From Phycisphaeraceae bacterium (lineage in GTDB: Bacteria; Planctomycetota; Phycisphaerae; Phycisphaerales; UBA1924), in assembly GCA_020639155.1 (NCBI GenBank), contig JACKHF010000001.1:682001-746000 (forward strand): a stretch of 64,000 nucleotides of DNA, given 5' to 3'. The position numbers were made by a program, and so were the translations under genes. Below are positions 34,839 to 43,496 of the stretch, in pieces (the first letter of the stretch is position 1; every line of letters starts with the position of its first letter). Under the pieces are notes generated by a model. That model saw nothing but the letters and a program-made list of their open reading frames with translations, ran no database searches and had not been told where the DNA came from.

Positions 34839-36077
34839 TCAATCAATAATGTCTCGCCCTCGAGCACCATCCAGTGTGAACTGTGGTGAAAGAACACTTC
34901 CTGGCGGATGCAATGGTGGATACCCAGGCCAAGAACCAAGCCCAACGTAACTCGGCCCAAACTGTTTCGGCAAAACCCACCGACCCGAGCCATCAGCCAA
35001 CCCCATGCAAATGGGACGGGGTTTCCCAGTCACATAAACAGTCTTTGCTGTCCACACACGATCATCATCTGAATAATCATCGAAGAGCACTGCTTTCAGC
35101 GATGGATAACGAACCTCACCCGTTCTGACCGACCTCCACTGCTCTGGGCCCGTTCGAGTGCGTGGATTCCAGAAGCCCGGACTCGCAAGCATGCTACAAG
35201 AATAAAGAAGCTCTGAAAAACCCTCCGCATTTGACTGGTACAAGCGGAAGTCCTCACCGGTAAATCGTCCGCCGTAATACTCGTCAGCCATCAGTACCGG
35301 CCAGATGATTGACTGCGTAAAGTGCGAATCAACACGCCAACTCGTTGACGGTTGCGTTGGAATAGTTACAGGCGTATTTGCTCCTGGCCCAACATTCAAC
35401 AGAAATGGAAACTGCTCGGCATAATCAGTGGTATATGCCAGAAATACTTGGGCATGACTCGCGGTCGCATTCAGTGCAGAGACATTGCGAGCTTCGCGAT
35501 GAAGGTGCCGCAGCCCTGGAATCACAAGGCTAGCAACAATCCCAACAATCCCAACAACAACAAGGGTTTCAATCAGTGTAAATGCGGATCGGCAAGACAC
35601 GCCTTGATCTCTATCTCTTGTCGTCTCTGAATGCACCACACAAACCTTGTGATTAGTATGAAAAAACAAACCAAACGCGCCAAGAGCCATTATCGCAACA
35701 TTACGAGGCAGCGCATCGTGGATAATGCTATTGTGGCGCGTCCATCGTGTTATTAACCCCAGACAGTTACAGTTCGGCGGAGCATTGAACAGGCTCTCGG
35801 CAGCATACACCATAGTAAATACGAGTACAAGCAATACACACATAAGCTCCACTCGACGACGGGACGCAACAACAAACCATGAACCTCCCAGAACCACTTC
35901 GACGAATGGAATGAAAACTCCGACATAGTAAGAGATCGAACTTGGAATAACCGTCCATTCTCGAACACCATTGATAAACTCGCCCAAATCGATGAGCTTC
36001 ATTACACCAGCAACAAATAGAGCAGCCGGACATACGGCGCGAATAGCCAACAGAACTACGCGTTTGCTTCTTTGCAT
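34839..36077 (-). CDS. MauE/DoxX-type membrane domain fused to a type IV prepilin (cassette A, Z1)
   Basis: Protein of 412 residues. Four membrane helices (about 7-29, 48-70, 76-96, 123-140) resemble the MauE/DoxX redox family, including CP in helix 1 and a PNCNCLG loop (C103, C105) before helix 4. A basic, presumably cytoplasmic linker follows, then an internal class III prepilin signal: CRSA|FTLIETLVVVGIVGIVAS with E170 at +5. The -1 residue is A165, not the usual glycine. The periplasmic pilin head carries EVRYPSLKAVLFDD and GLADGSGRWV and ends GARGRDIID. It lies 65 bases after the peptide gene Y1. The fusion is not a standard architecture known to me. Confidence 0.85.
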   Translation of the reverse strand: MQRSKRVVLLAIRAVCPAALFVAGVMKLIDLGEFINGVREWTVIPSSISYYVGVFIPFVEVVLGGSWFVVASRRRVELMCVLLVLVFTMVYAAESLFNAPPNCNCLGLITRWTRHNSIIHDALPRNVAIMALGAFGLFFHTNHKVCVVHSETTRDRDQGVSCRSAFTLIETLVVVGIVGIVASLVIPGLRHLHREARNVSALNATASHAQVFLAYTTDYAEQFPFLLNVGPGANTPVTIPTQPSTSWRVDSHFTQSIIWPVLMADEYYGGRFTGEDFRLYQSNAEGFSELLYSCSMLASPGFWNPRTRTGPEQWRSVRTGEVRYPSLKAVLFDDYSDDDRVWTAKTVYVTGKPRPICMGLADGSGRWVLPKQFGPSYVGLGSWPGYPPLHPPGSVLSPQFTLDGARGRDIID

Positions 36078-36142
36078 ACCAACGAAATAAGAATAATAAC
36101 TATCGATTAGCGATTACTATATTAAGTTTGCTGCCGTAACAA

Positions 36143-36550
36143 TCAATCATTTCCACCACCACCACCGCCGCTACATGGGTTGCCCGACGCATAGCATTCA
36201 TGCGTTGTACTGCCCGCATCATTGCAAGCACCCAATACATCGCAGTTTAATGTTGACGGATTAACCAGCAGATCACATGCCTGACAGGTAGTGACCTTTG
36301 GCCGTATCGCAGTGTTATCTGAGCCAATACCCTGTGTTTCAGGACAGTGCGTAATTGCTCCACCTGTTGCAATATTCTGGCTTCCGCAACTTCCCGGGTT
36401 GCCTGGTGCAGACACACCAACAAGGCTGCACAAATCTGCATGACTTACTGTTTCGTAGCATGGCGTTTCGCCAGCCTGAGCATACATAATGCTCGCCCCA
36501 AACAGGGTTAAGCACATACTTGCAACTATCCTCTTTTTACATAATATCAT
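36143..36550 (-). CDS. Ten-cysteine secreted peptide with glycine tail (cassette A, Y1)
   Basis: Protein of 135 residues; TAGGAG precedes the ATG at 36550. A signal peptide ends near MYAQA. The mature part has exactly ten cysteines at 31, 41, 55, 69, 89, 92, 103, 109, 119 and 126, including CQAC, the shared phrases AGE-PCYETV, IRPKVT and STTHEC, and a C-terminal run of six glycines followed by ND. I recognise no family. It is a clear paralogue of the peptide at 39251. It starts 26 bases after X1 ends, so it is co-transcribed. The cysteine pattern predicts a disulfide-rich or cofactor-binding exported peptide. Confidence 0.85.
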   Translation of the reverse strand: MILCKKRIVASMCLTLFGASIMYAQAGETPCYETVSHADLCSLVGVSAPGNPGSCGSQNIATGGAITHCPETQGIGSDNTAIRPKVTTCQACDLLVNPSTLNCDVLGACNDAGSTTHECYASGNPCSGGGGGGND

Positions 36551-36576
36551 TGTCTGATCTCCTAAGTTTACAATGG

Positions 36577-37797
36577 TTACCGATGCTTCCGTATTCCGAC
36601 CACGCCAAGGACTCCCAGTGCAATCGCTCCAGATACCCATGCCAGCGTTCCGTAGTGACTGGGACGCAACCCCTCGATGGCGGCATGGTAATCGTGGATA
36701 CTTCCATCTGAGTCATAGTTTGTTATTTTATGATTTCGAAGATCGTGAACAGTATTCAATACATAATTTCCTCTGATCAGATCAGAACCCTGCGGGATCT
36801 TTGGAGTCGCAAATAACGGGCTTGCCACATCCACCGCCGATGATCCGAGGCTTTGAAGCTCCACAACTTCCCGCGGCCAAAACGAACTGCCTGACGTTTC
36901 CGCAACACGAGGCAAAACGCGTCCAGTCGTTGAATCACGCTGGAAGCTTGTAAAGACTGTCTTTCGTCTTGGATAGTCCGACAGATCAAACGGCGCCCGC
37001 ACAACCTCCCGCTGCTGAAGGACAAAGTCGTCAAACTGTCGCAGATAGCAAACCGTGTAATCAACTTGCATAAGACCAGATGGCAACAACACCTCTACCG
37101 TGAGCATGTATATATCTGGTGCTTGCGAGATACAGCTTGTGATCTGCTTTGTTGCGTCGAGCTGGTATGCCAGTCCCCACTGCATCAGGCAACAAACCCA
37201 ACCGTGAACCTCCGCAACTCTTGTCGTTACAACACTCGACCCGTCCTCTGAGGCGTGAGACTGTTGCACGACTCCTGCACGCATGCTGTCTACTCGTAAA
37301 TCTGCTGTTTCAAGAACCCAAGCATCCTTTGAGTTCATGCCATAGTCACGAATCTTATCACGACCTGCTTTCCCAAACCTGATTCTTGTATCAGGCTCAT
37401 CAGCCTGTGGTTGGTATGGATTGACATACGTCCGTCCACCAGATTCACTAACGCGAACAGATTGCTCATCCCGACACCAATATCGCAGCGTAAGTTTCTC
37501 CGGGCCTTCACGCTGCTCTGTGTCGTACCAGCCAACACAATAACCATCGGGATGATCTACTGCGTTCCGAACGATTGGACGAAGTCTCTCTACCTGTTCT
37601 TTGGTTATTGGACAGTATCTCGTCACAGTAAATACAAGCTCGTTCTCACCCAGAACCGGATAGTTTTTTCCCAAAGCAAGTTGCTGTCGAAACCACTGCT
37701 CTGCATCACCTGCAGATTGAGCAAAAGTAGCTCTCTGAACAAAAAGTGCAGCCAAAAAAACAAACAGCAGCAAGAGACACCTCACACTGCACAACAT
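36577..37797 (-). CDS. Secreted C-terminally anchored protein of unknown family (cassette A, X1)
   Basis: Protein of 406 residues with a signal peptide (about 1-26, ending TFAQ) and one C-terminal hydrophobic helix followed by RKHR, so the body should be outside with a short basic cytoplasmic tail. Conserved with its paralogue at 39672 are NELVFTVTRYCPIT, VGWYDTEQREGPEKLTLRYWC, SGGRTYVNPY, DAWVLETADLRVD and GNYVLNTVHDLRN. The C-terminal layout resembles sorting tails but no PEP motif is present. I do not recognise the domain. It is the first gene of an X-Y-Z cassette. Confidence 0.85.
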   Translation of the reverse strand: MLCSVRCLLLLFVFLAALFVQRATFAQSAGDAEQWFRQQLALGKNYPVLGENELVFTVTRYCPITKEQVERLRPIVRNAVDHPDGYCVGWYDTEQREGPEKLTLRYWCRDEQSVRVSESGGRTYVNPYQPQADEPDTRIRFGKAGRDKIRDYGMNSKDAWVLETADLRVDSMRAGVVQQSHASEDGSSVVTTRVAEVHGWVCCLMQWGLAYQLDATKQITSCISQAPDIYMLTVEVLLPSGLMQVDYTVCYLRQFDDFVLQQREVVRAPFDLSDYPRRKTVFTSFQRDSTTGRVLPRVAETSGSSFWPREVVELQSLGSSAVDVASPLFATPKIPQGSDLIRGNYVLNTVHDLRNHKITNYDSDGSIHDYHAAIEGLRPSHYGTLAWVSGAIALGVLGVVGIRKHR

Positions 37798-37945
37798 AGA
37801 TTAACCTTTCTATGACAGGCGTACCCTAGATGCTATCGGCAGATTACTGATTTTCACATTGTGTGTCAATAACAAATAACGACAACCCTAAAAAATACAT
37901 AAATATACCTATACTGACAACGGCCGAACAATGAGCTGCTGCTAG

Positions 37946-39247
37946 TCAATCAACAATGTCACGCCCTCGAGCGCCATCAAGTGTGCATTGGGCTGGCAAT
38001 GAACTACCGGGGGTGTGCAGAAACGGATAGCCCGGCCAAACTCCAAAGCCGTAGTAACCCTGTCCAAACTGATCAGGTGCAACATATCGTGCCGAACCAT
38101 CCACCAGTCCCATGCAGATTGGACGCTCTCTCCCTGCGAGCAATCTCGACGATTGTGTGTACGTAACCGTATCGTCAACATAATCATCAAAGAGGATCGC
38201 TTTCTTCGATGGATATCTGACTTCAGTTGTTCGCACAGAACGCCATTGCTTGGGTCCGGTGCGTGTCTGCGGATTCCAGAACTCAGGGCTCGCCAGCAGG
38301 CTGCAACTGTAATATAACTCGGGCCAAAAGTCGTTATCGCTGTTTGAATACAAGCTGAAATCATCACCAATAAATCGACCATCGTAGTAAGAATCTGCCA
38401 ACAGCACATTCCACATATATGACTGGACAAAGTGAGATTCGACCGGCCATGACGCTGGAGGTGTTGTGTTCACTTGTATTGGCGGATTCGAGTTTGGAGC
38501 AACATTCAGCATGAATGGGAACTGGTTTGAGAAATCGTTTGCGTATGCCAGAAATATTGTAGTGTGCTGCTTCGTCGCTGAAATCGCTGCGGTGCGATAC
38601 GCCTGTTTCCGAAACTGCTTGAGCGACGGGACAACAATCGAAATCACCAGGCCAATTACCGCTATTGTGACGATCGTTTCAATCAAAGTGAATCCATGAG
38701 TTGCTCTACGCGAAGATCGGTCTGATGTCTCTTCGCCTGATTGTGCTGGACTCACACAAATGCCGCCCAAATCTCCATATTTTCTCTTCGCCAGCCACCA
38801 TTGCAATCCCATACCAACCACCAGCACTAAAATCAGAACAATATTGCGGGGGATTACTTTGTTCAGCATCGCATCGTGGTATACCCATTGCGACAGACGT
38901 CCCAGACAGTTGCAGTCGGGGGGGACGTTATACCAGCTCTCGAAGCTGTATGCACCAATGAACACTGCAAGCAGACCAAGGCAAAATAACTCAACCCGCT
39001 TTGAACATCCACAGAGAAACCACGCACCTCCAATACAAAATTCAAAGAGCGCAATACCAGGCGCAACGTATCCAGCGAACCCTTCAGGAATAATTACCCA
39101 GTTGTCAAGGCTTGCAACGAACTCATCCAGTGCGATGAGCTTGGCTGCTCCAGCAACAACGAAGACAAGTGGACAAACCGATCGCAACAGCCACGAAAGT
39201 GTCTGGCTAGGCGAAAATCGATTTCGTGACTGTTGCGATATAATCAT
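37946..39247 (-). CDS. MauE/DoxX-type membrane domain fused to a type IV prepilin (cassette B, Z2)
   Basis: Protein of 433 residues, paralogue of the gene at 34839 throughout. Four N-terminal helices, a PDCNCLG loop (C112, C114), CP in helix 1 and a long polar linker precede the internal prepilin signal ATHG|FTLIETIVTIAVIGLVIS with canonical G185 at -1 and E190 at +5. The head domain carries EVRYPSKKAILFDDY and GLVDGSARYV and ends GARGRDIVD. It starts only three bases after the stop of peptide Y2, so the two are almost certainly in one operon. With four helices and a cytoplasmic N terminus, the internal cleavage site would face the cytoplasm, as prepilin peptidase requires. Confidence 0.87.
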   Translation of the reverse strand: MIISQQSRNRFSPSQTLSWLLRSVCPLVFVVAGAAKLIALDEFVASLDNWVIIPEGFAGYVAPGIALFEFCIGGAWFLCGCSKRVELFCLGLLAVFIGAYSFESWYNVPPDCNCLGRLSQWVYHDAMLNKVIPRNIVLILVLVVGMGLQWWLAKRKYGDLGGICVSPAQSGEETSDRSSRRATHGFTLIETIVTIAVIGLVISIVVPSLKQFRKQAYRTAAISATKQHTTIFLAYANDFSNQFPFMLNVAPNSNPPIQVNTTPPASWPVESHFVQSYMWNVLLADSYYDGRFIGDDFSLYSNSDNDFWPELYYSCSLLASPEFWNPQTRTGPKQWRSVRTTEVRYPSKKAILFDDYVDDTVTYTQSSRLLAGRERPICMGLVDGSARYVAPDQFGQGYYGFGVWPGYPFLHTPGSSLPAQCTLDGARGRDIVD

Positions 39248-39250
39248 GGA

Positions 39251-39652
39251 TTAGTTCCCCATTCCCCCACCGCCGCCGCCTTCACAGCTTGCTCCAAATG
39301 CAAAGCACTCATGCGTTGTGGATGCTGGCGAACTGCAACCAAGCTCTACCCGGCAGTTTCCAAACGAATCCATCCCAAGCTCACAGGTCCAGCACTTTGT
39401 TACCTTTGGGCGAATGTCCGTATTGTCAAATCCGTTGGTAGCCGACGGACAATCGGTTATTTCGCCTCCCTGAGTAATATAATACACCTCACATGTCAAG
39501 GGATTGCCTGGGGGCGGAGGTGGCAGAAACGAGCACAACGAAAAGTGCGTTACCGTTTCATAACATGGATACTCTCCGGCCTGCGCCCACAGAATTCCTC
39601 CCGCAGCAACACATCCACACGCTGCAAGAATCGCATGGCTTTTCCGATACAT
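39251..39652 (-). CDS. Ten-cysteine secreted peptide with glycine tail (cassette B, Y2)
   Basis: Protein of 133 residues with a signal peptide ending near LWAQA and CGAGG-type purines before the ATG. The mature part has ten cysteines at 30, 40, 54, 68, 87, 90, 100, 106, 116 and 123. Their spacing matches Y1 in all but two intervals, each off by one. PCYETV, IRPKVTKCWTC and STTHEC are shared with Y1. A proline stretch (PPPPPGNP) replaces part of the first loop, and the tail is six glycines then MGN. It lies 19 bases after X2 and three bases before Z2. No family is recognised. Confidence 0.87.
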   Translation of the reverse strand: MYRKSHAILAACGCVAAGGILWAQAGEYPCYETVTHFSLCSFLPPPPPGNPLTCEVYYITQGGEITDCPSATNGFDNTDIRPKVTKCWTCELGMDSFGNCRVELGCSSPASTTHECFAFGASCEGGGGGGMGN

Positions 39653-39671
39653 ATAACCTCGCTTTCATTCC

Positions 39672-40934
39672 TTATCGACCCAATCGAACACGAACTCCCA
39701 CAGACGCGTACTTTCGCGCTGCGAACACACCAAGCACAATCACACCGATCCCGCACAGCATCCAACCCAGCATGGCGTACCTGTTCCCCTTCAGTGAATC
39801 CGCTGAGACGTGGTAGTTGTATGGAGTGCCGTCGTAGTTGAATGTCTTTGTTGATCCGTTTCGCAGATCATGGAATGCAATCACCTGATAGCTTCCTCGC
39901 ACAGGATCATCGCCAAACGGCACTTCGGGTGTTGCAAACAACTTCTTTGATGGCGACGTCTCCAGCGGGATGTACTTTTCGAGTTTCAGAACAGTTCGTG
40001 ACTTTGTCTGGCATCCTGACAGTTCTACCGAGTACGGATGTACTTTCCCGGTCACAGGATCTCGTCGATGGTCATGAAACTCGCGAACACTGCTCCACGC
40101 GTTTGGCGCGTCGTAAGGGCCAGCAATCCATTTCATTTGTTCAACAACGAAATCCTCAAACTCCGGCATATACCTGATGCGAAACTCGGATACCAGTGGT
40201 GGCTTGGTGCGCTTTGATTCGGTCACCACGATAAAACAATCGGGGCTGACTTCATTTATTTCTCGAATAGAAACAAGATTGTTGAGTTCAAGCGTGATAC
40301 CACTCTGAAGCAGATACGATACCCAATCACGCACTTCGGTCATTCTAATATCGACCAGCCCAGGTATCCCATACTCCTCCCAGCTCTGCTTGACACTTCT
40401 GTCAACGGCAGATTCGTTATCAACCCGCAGATCCTGCGTTTCAAGCACCCATGCTTCAGAAGCGTTTAACCCCATATCCATCTGCGGCTCACGCCCCAAC
40501 GCGCCAATAAATACACCAGCACCAGGTTGTCGTGGAGGTTTGTAAGGATTGTCATATTGTCTTCCACCACTGATGTGATACCGCACCCTGTTCTGCCCGG
40601 TGCACCAATATCGAACAGTCAACACCTCAGGACCTTCCTTCTGCTCGGTGTCATACCACCCAACAACTGCCCCTTTGGGATGATCAAATGCCTCCCTTAC
40701 CTGCGGCCGCCACATCTCAACGTCATCTGCTGTGTACGGGCAGTAGAGCGTTGCACTGATCTGTAGCTCGTTTTTTCCGATCTCAGGGAACGATCTCCCC
40801 TCCTCTGTCCGTGCTGTAAACCATGCTCGGACATCCTCAACTGTCTGCGCACATGCAGGAGAGAGCTGGAGCACAAGAGCGCACACAAAGGCAATTACAC
40901 CGCACGATCTGCAAGTAGAAAAACGATTGAACAT
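39672..40934 (-). CDS. Secreted C-terminally anchored protein of unknown family (cassette B, X2)
   Basis: Protein of 420 residues from the ATG at 40934; the frame is open to 41018, and the later start gives a clean signal peptide ending PACAQ. The body aligns with X1 through NELQISATLYCPYT, VGWYDTEQKEGPEVLTVRYWC, SGGRQYDNPY, EAWVLETQDLRVD and GSYQVIAFHDLRN. A C-terminal helix is followed by an arginine-rich tail (KYASVGVRVRLGR). A membrane-anchored extracytoplasmic protein is inferred. It is first in cassette B, with 19 bases to the peptide gene. Confidence 0.85.
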   Translation of the reverse strand: MFNRFSTCRSCGVIAFVCALVLQLSPACAQTVEDVRAWFTARTEEGRSFPEIGKNELQISATLYCPYTADDVEMWRPQVREAFDHPKGAVVGWYDTEQKEGPEVLTVRYWCTGQNRVRYHISGGRQYDNPYKPPRQPGAGVFIGALGREPQMDMGLNASEAWVLETQDLRVDNESAVDRSVKQSWEEYGIPGLVDIRMTEVRDWVSYLLQSGITLELNNLVSIREINEVSPDCFIVVTESKRTKPPLVSEFRIRYMPEFEDFVVEQMKWIAGPYDAPNAWSSVREFHDHRRDPVTGKVHPYSVELSGCQTKSRTVLKLEKYIPLETSPSKKLFATPEVPFGDDPVRGSYQVIAFHDLRNGSTKTFNYDGTPYNYHVSADSLKGNRYAMLGWMLCGIGVIVLGVFAARKYASVGVRVRLGR

Positions 40935-41888
40935 TTGCGAGTCTTTCTGGCCAACGCGATCAAGGGGTTTCCATTGGATCGCTGCAGCATCGCTGTTCTT
41001 ATGTCTGGTTCTTGTCATTTGATCGGCCTTGTGTTTCTGCCTGACACTTCAAAGATTCTGTTTCAGGGAATATGACGGAGCAAGCTGAAACTGTCAAGCT
41101 GCATACCAGTGAATAAGAGAAACTGCGTATATTTTGAAACCAGTGTGACACATTTGTGTGCGGCATAAACCCACATTTACTCAATATTGTGAAACTGCTG
41201 TAAAAGTAATACAGTGTTATAAAAACTGAATGTAGAGATCAGAATGGCAGATGCTTGCGCGATTGTCAACGATCGACACGATGTCACCTGCTTTGAGTTT
41301 TTTGTTTTCAGTCATATACGGACAGCAACGGACAAAGATTGCAGAAGAGTAATAATGCGATGATGACAACCTGTTTCTTGGTCACATTTATGCAATACCT
41401 TTCATGAGCGCGTGGATGAATATGATGCGCATCAATTTAAAAGCACACAAAGACAGTCGCAGATCGTGCAGAATGCTCACCAAAGAAGTCCGCAGACTTT
41501 TTGAGCTTTGTACAGATTTCCTCGACGCAAGATAACGAGAGAGCAGACGCGGAGTGTTGTTGCAGATCAGCGATCTGTTCTCCATCTTTGGCAATCAGTT
41601 GCATAGCCAGCCGTGTCTGCTTGTTTCAGAGCGCGGCTTGCTCGCGCTGGATCGCCCCCTGAACACGGCTGAACGCGAGGGCATCTCTGCGTTCTGCACA
41701 GACTTGGATCTGACTCGTTACAGATGCACCGCAACCAAGCAGCCATGGGCGATAACCTTGAGCTTTCGGCGTCAGGAGCAGCGAACACAACTGTAATGGG
41801 ATGACGAAACCCGGTTTCCCGCTACACTTGAGTCTGGCGCCTCTTTGACCTGCGCCGATCACATCACAGCCTGCTGGAAGACCACATA
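40935..41888. other. Long gap between cassette B and cysC
   Basis: About 950 bases with no convincing gene on either strand. Short open frames here are without ribosome-binding sites, signal sequences or family motifs. It should contain the promoter of cassette B (minus strand) and of cysC (plus strand). AT-rich stretches around 41100-41390 could hold regulatory sites or a small RNA, but I cannot point to one. Confidence 0.4.
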
Positions 41889-42512
41889 ATGAGCACAGCC
41901 ACCGAGATCAAAGCCACAAACATCCACTGGCACGAGGGAAATCTCACCCGCGACGAACGCTGGAAAGCTCTTGCCACCACGGGCGCAACCGTCTGGTTCA
42001 CAGGGCTTTCCGCTTGTGGCAAGTCCACTATCGCTAGCGCCCTTGAGCAGGTGCTCGTCCAGTCTGGCGTGAACTGCTACCGGCTCGACGGCGACAACAT
42101 CCGGTTCGGACTCAACAAGAACCTCGGGTTCAGTGCCGAAGATCGTGCAGAGAACATCCGACGCATCGGCGAGGTCGCCAAACTCTTCTCAGACGCGGGC
42201 ACCATCACATTGACCAGTTTCATCAGTCCGTACATTGCCGATCGTGACGCAGCCCGCGCTCTCCATGACGAGGCAAGACTCCCGTTCATTGAGGTGTTCG
42301 TGGACACCCCGATTGAGGAGTGCGAGAAACGCGATCCCAAGGGGCTCTACAAGAAGGCTCGCGCTGGCGAGATCAAGGGTTTCACAGGCATTGACGATCC
42401 GTACGAAGCACCAAAGAACGCTGAACTTCGTATCGACACGACGGGCAGGTCCATCAATGAGTGCGTGCAGGACGTCGTGGATTACCTGACGAGCAAGGGA
42501 TTGATGAAATAA
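41889..42512 (+). CDS. cysC: Adenylyl-sulfate (APS) kinase
   Basis: Enzyme of 207 residues that phosphorylates APS to PAPS, the sulfate donor for sulfotransferases. The P-loop is GLSACGKST (39-47). Other family motifs are LDGDNIRFGLNKNLGFS, EDRAENIRRIGEVAKLF and FIEVFVDTPIEECEKRDPKGLYKKARAGEIKGFTGIDDPYE, all typical. GGAAGA precedes the ATG. It is stand-alone and complements the single-domain sat at 32255. It converges with the membrane protein gene, with an eight-base gap. Confidence 0.97.
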   Translation: MSTATEIKATNIHWHEGNLTRDERWKALATTGATVWFTGLSACGKSTIASALEQVLVQSGVNCYRLDGDNIRFGLNKNLGFSAEDRAENIRRIGEVAKLFSDAGTITLTSFISPYIADRDAARALHDEARLPFIEVFVDTPIEECEKRDPKGLYKKARAGEIKGFTGIDDPYEAPKNAELRIDTTGRSINECVQDVVDYLTSKGLMK

Positions 42513-42520
42513 TATCAGTT

Positions 42521-43402
42521 CTATTTGTTTGATATCTCACGGACTTTTAGACGCGAGAGCCACACCGCTCTCGCGTTTTCATATCTGCTGCCTTTGCCGA
42601 GCCCGTGGATCGCCAGTTCGCGTGCATCGAGCACACCTGCAGCCATGAGCACCCTCGCCTCGCGAAACGGCGCATCAATCATCGCCAGACACAACATCGT
42701 CACCGCTGCAAAGACCGGCGAGAGGATCAGACCCGACTGGATGTCAGGTCGGGTCTCCATCGTTATCATCACAACCAGCACGCACACGCCGATGATCCCG
42801 CAAAGCGCAACGTTCCACAGGGACTGACCCCGATCGTTCTTCCGTGATCGTGCCATCGCGTGAACAATCACGCCGAACAGCAGGCCAACGCAAACAGCGT
42901 TTGTGATCCCAGCAATACTCATAGCACGCGGCACATTGTGCAATCCATAAATGAGCAGCACCATATAGATAAGGCAGCAGGCCAGCATGGACATCGTATA
43001 CCGAACCATCCACGACCTGACATGGTTCGTGCATACGTGTGCCAGCACGTCGTGTGATGCGCCTGCAACGCGCTCCAGACGCTGCAGAGCGATGCGCTCG
43101 AACAACCAGTACACAGCCAGACCGAGTACACACAGCGCGGCGGTTGAAAAGCCGACACACAGCGCTTCCACGGTGCCGCTGGAGTGGGCTGACAATGTAT
43201 TCAGCAGCAGCACAAACTGAATGAGAGTCAGCGCATACCCAGCCCAGATCAGACTCCACGCATGCTTCACTGTTTCGGTCTGGTTCGCGACAACGCGCTC
43301 GTAGCGGCTGGCGTCATACAGGGCACCAATCCCCTCAGCGGAGAGGAGCATTCGGCTTGTCCGGCGCCGGTTCGAGACCGATGTTTCAGAAGTTGCTGCC
43401 AT
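42521..43402 (-). CDS. Membrane protein of unknown function
   Basis: Protein of 293 residues with about six hydrophobic segments in three pairs (roughly 46-90, 125-170, 190-230), separated by charged loops including ARSRKNDRGQS and ERIALQRLERV. The N-terminal 40 residues are polar and the C-terminal 60 are charged and probably cytoplasmic (FREARVLMAAGVLDARELAIHGL). I recognise no family. It lies between cysC and the nucleotidase gene, but on the opposite strand to both, so a role in sulfur metabolism cannot be inferred from position alone. Confidence 0.65.
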   Translation of the reverse strand: MAATSETSVSNRRRTSRMLLSAEGIGALYDASRYERVVANQTETVKHAWSLIWAGYALTLIQFVLLLNTLSAHSSGTVEALCVGFSTAALCVLGLAVYWLFERIALQRLERVAGASHDVLAHVCTNHVRSWMVRYTMSMLACCLIYMVLLIYGLHNVPRAMSIAGITNAVCVGLLFGVIVHAMARSRKNDRGQSLWNVALCGIIGVCVLVVMITMETRPDIQSGLILSPVFAAVTMLCLAMIDAPFREARVLMAAGVLDARELAIHGLGKGSRYENARAVWLSRLKVREISNK

Positions 43403-43496
43403 ACGTGATTACAGAGTATAGAAAGTATTGAGATTCAGTTGGTGAAAACCGGGAACCGCTTGCCTCGATCGATCGGCCAGGCTTTGATCGATTCAC

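Noticed and set aside
41388..41796. Short open frames on both strands in the gap before cysC
   Set aside because: No ribosome-binding site, no motif, overlapping each other in opposite directions; no reason to prefer any.
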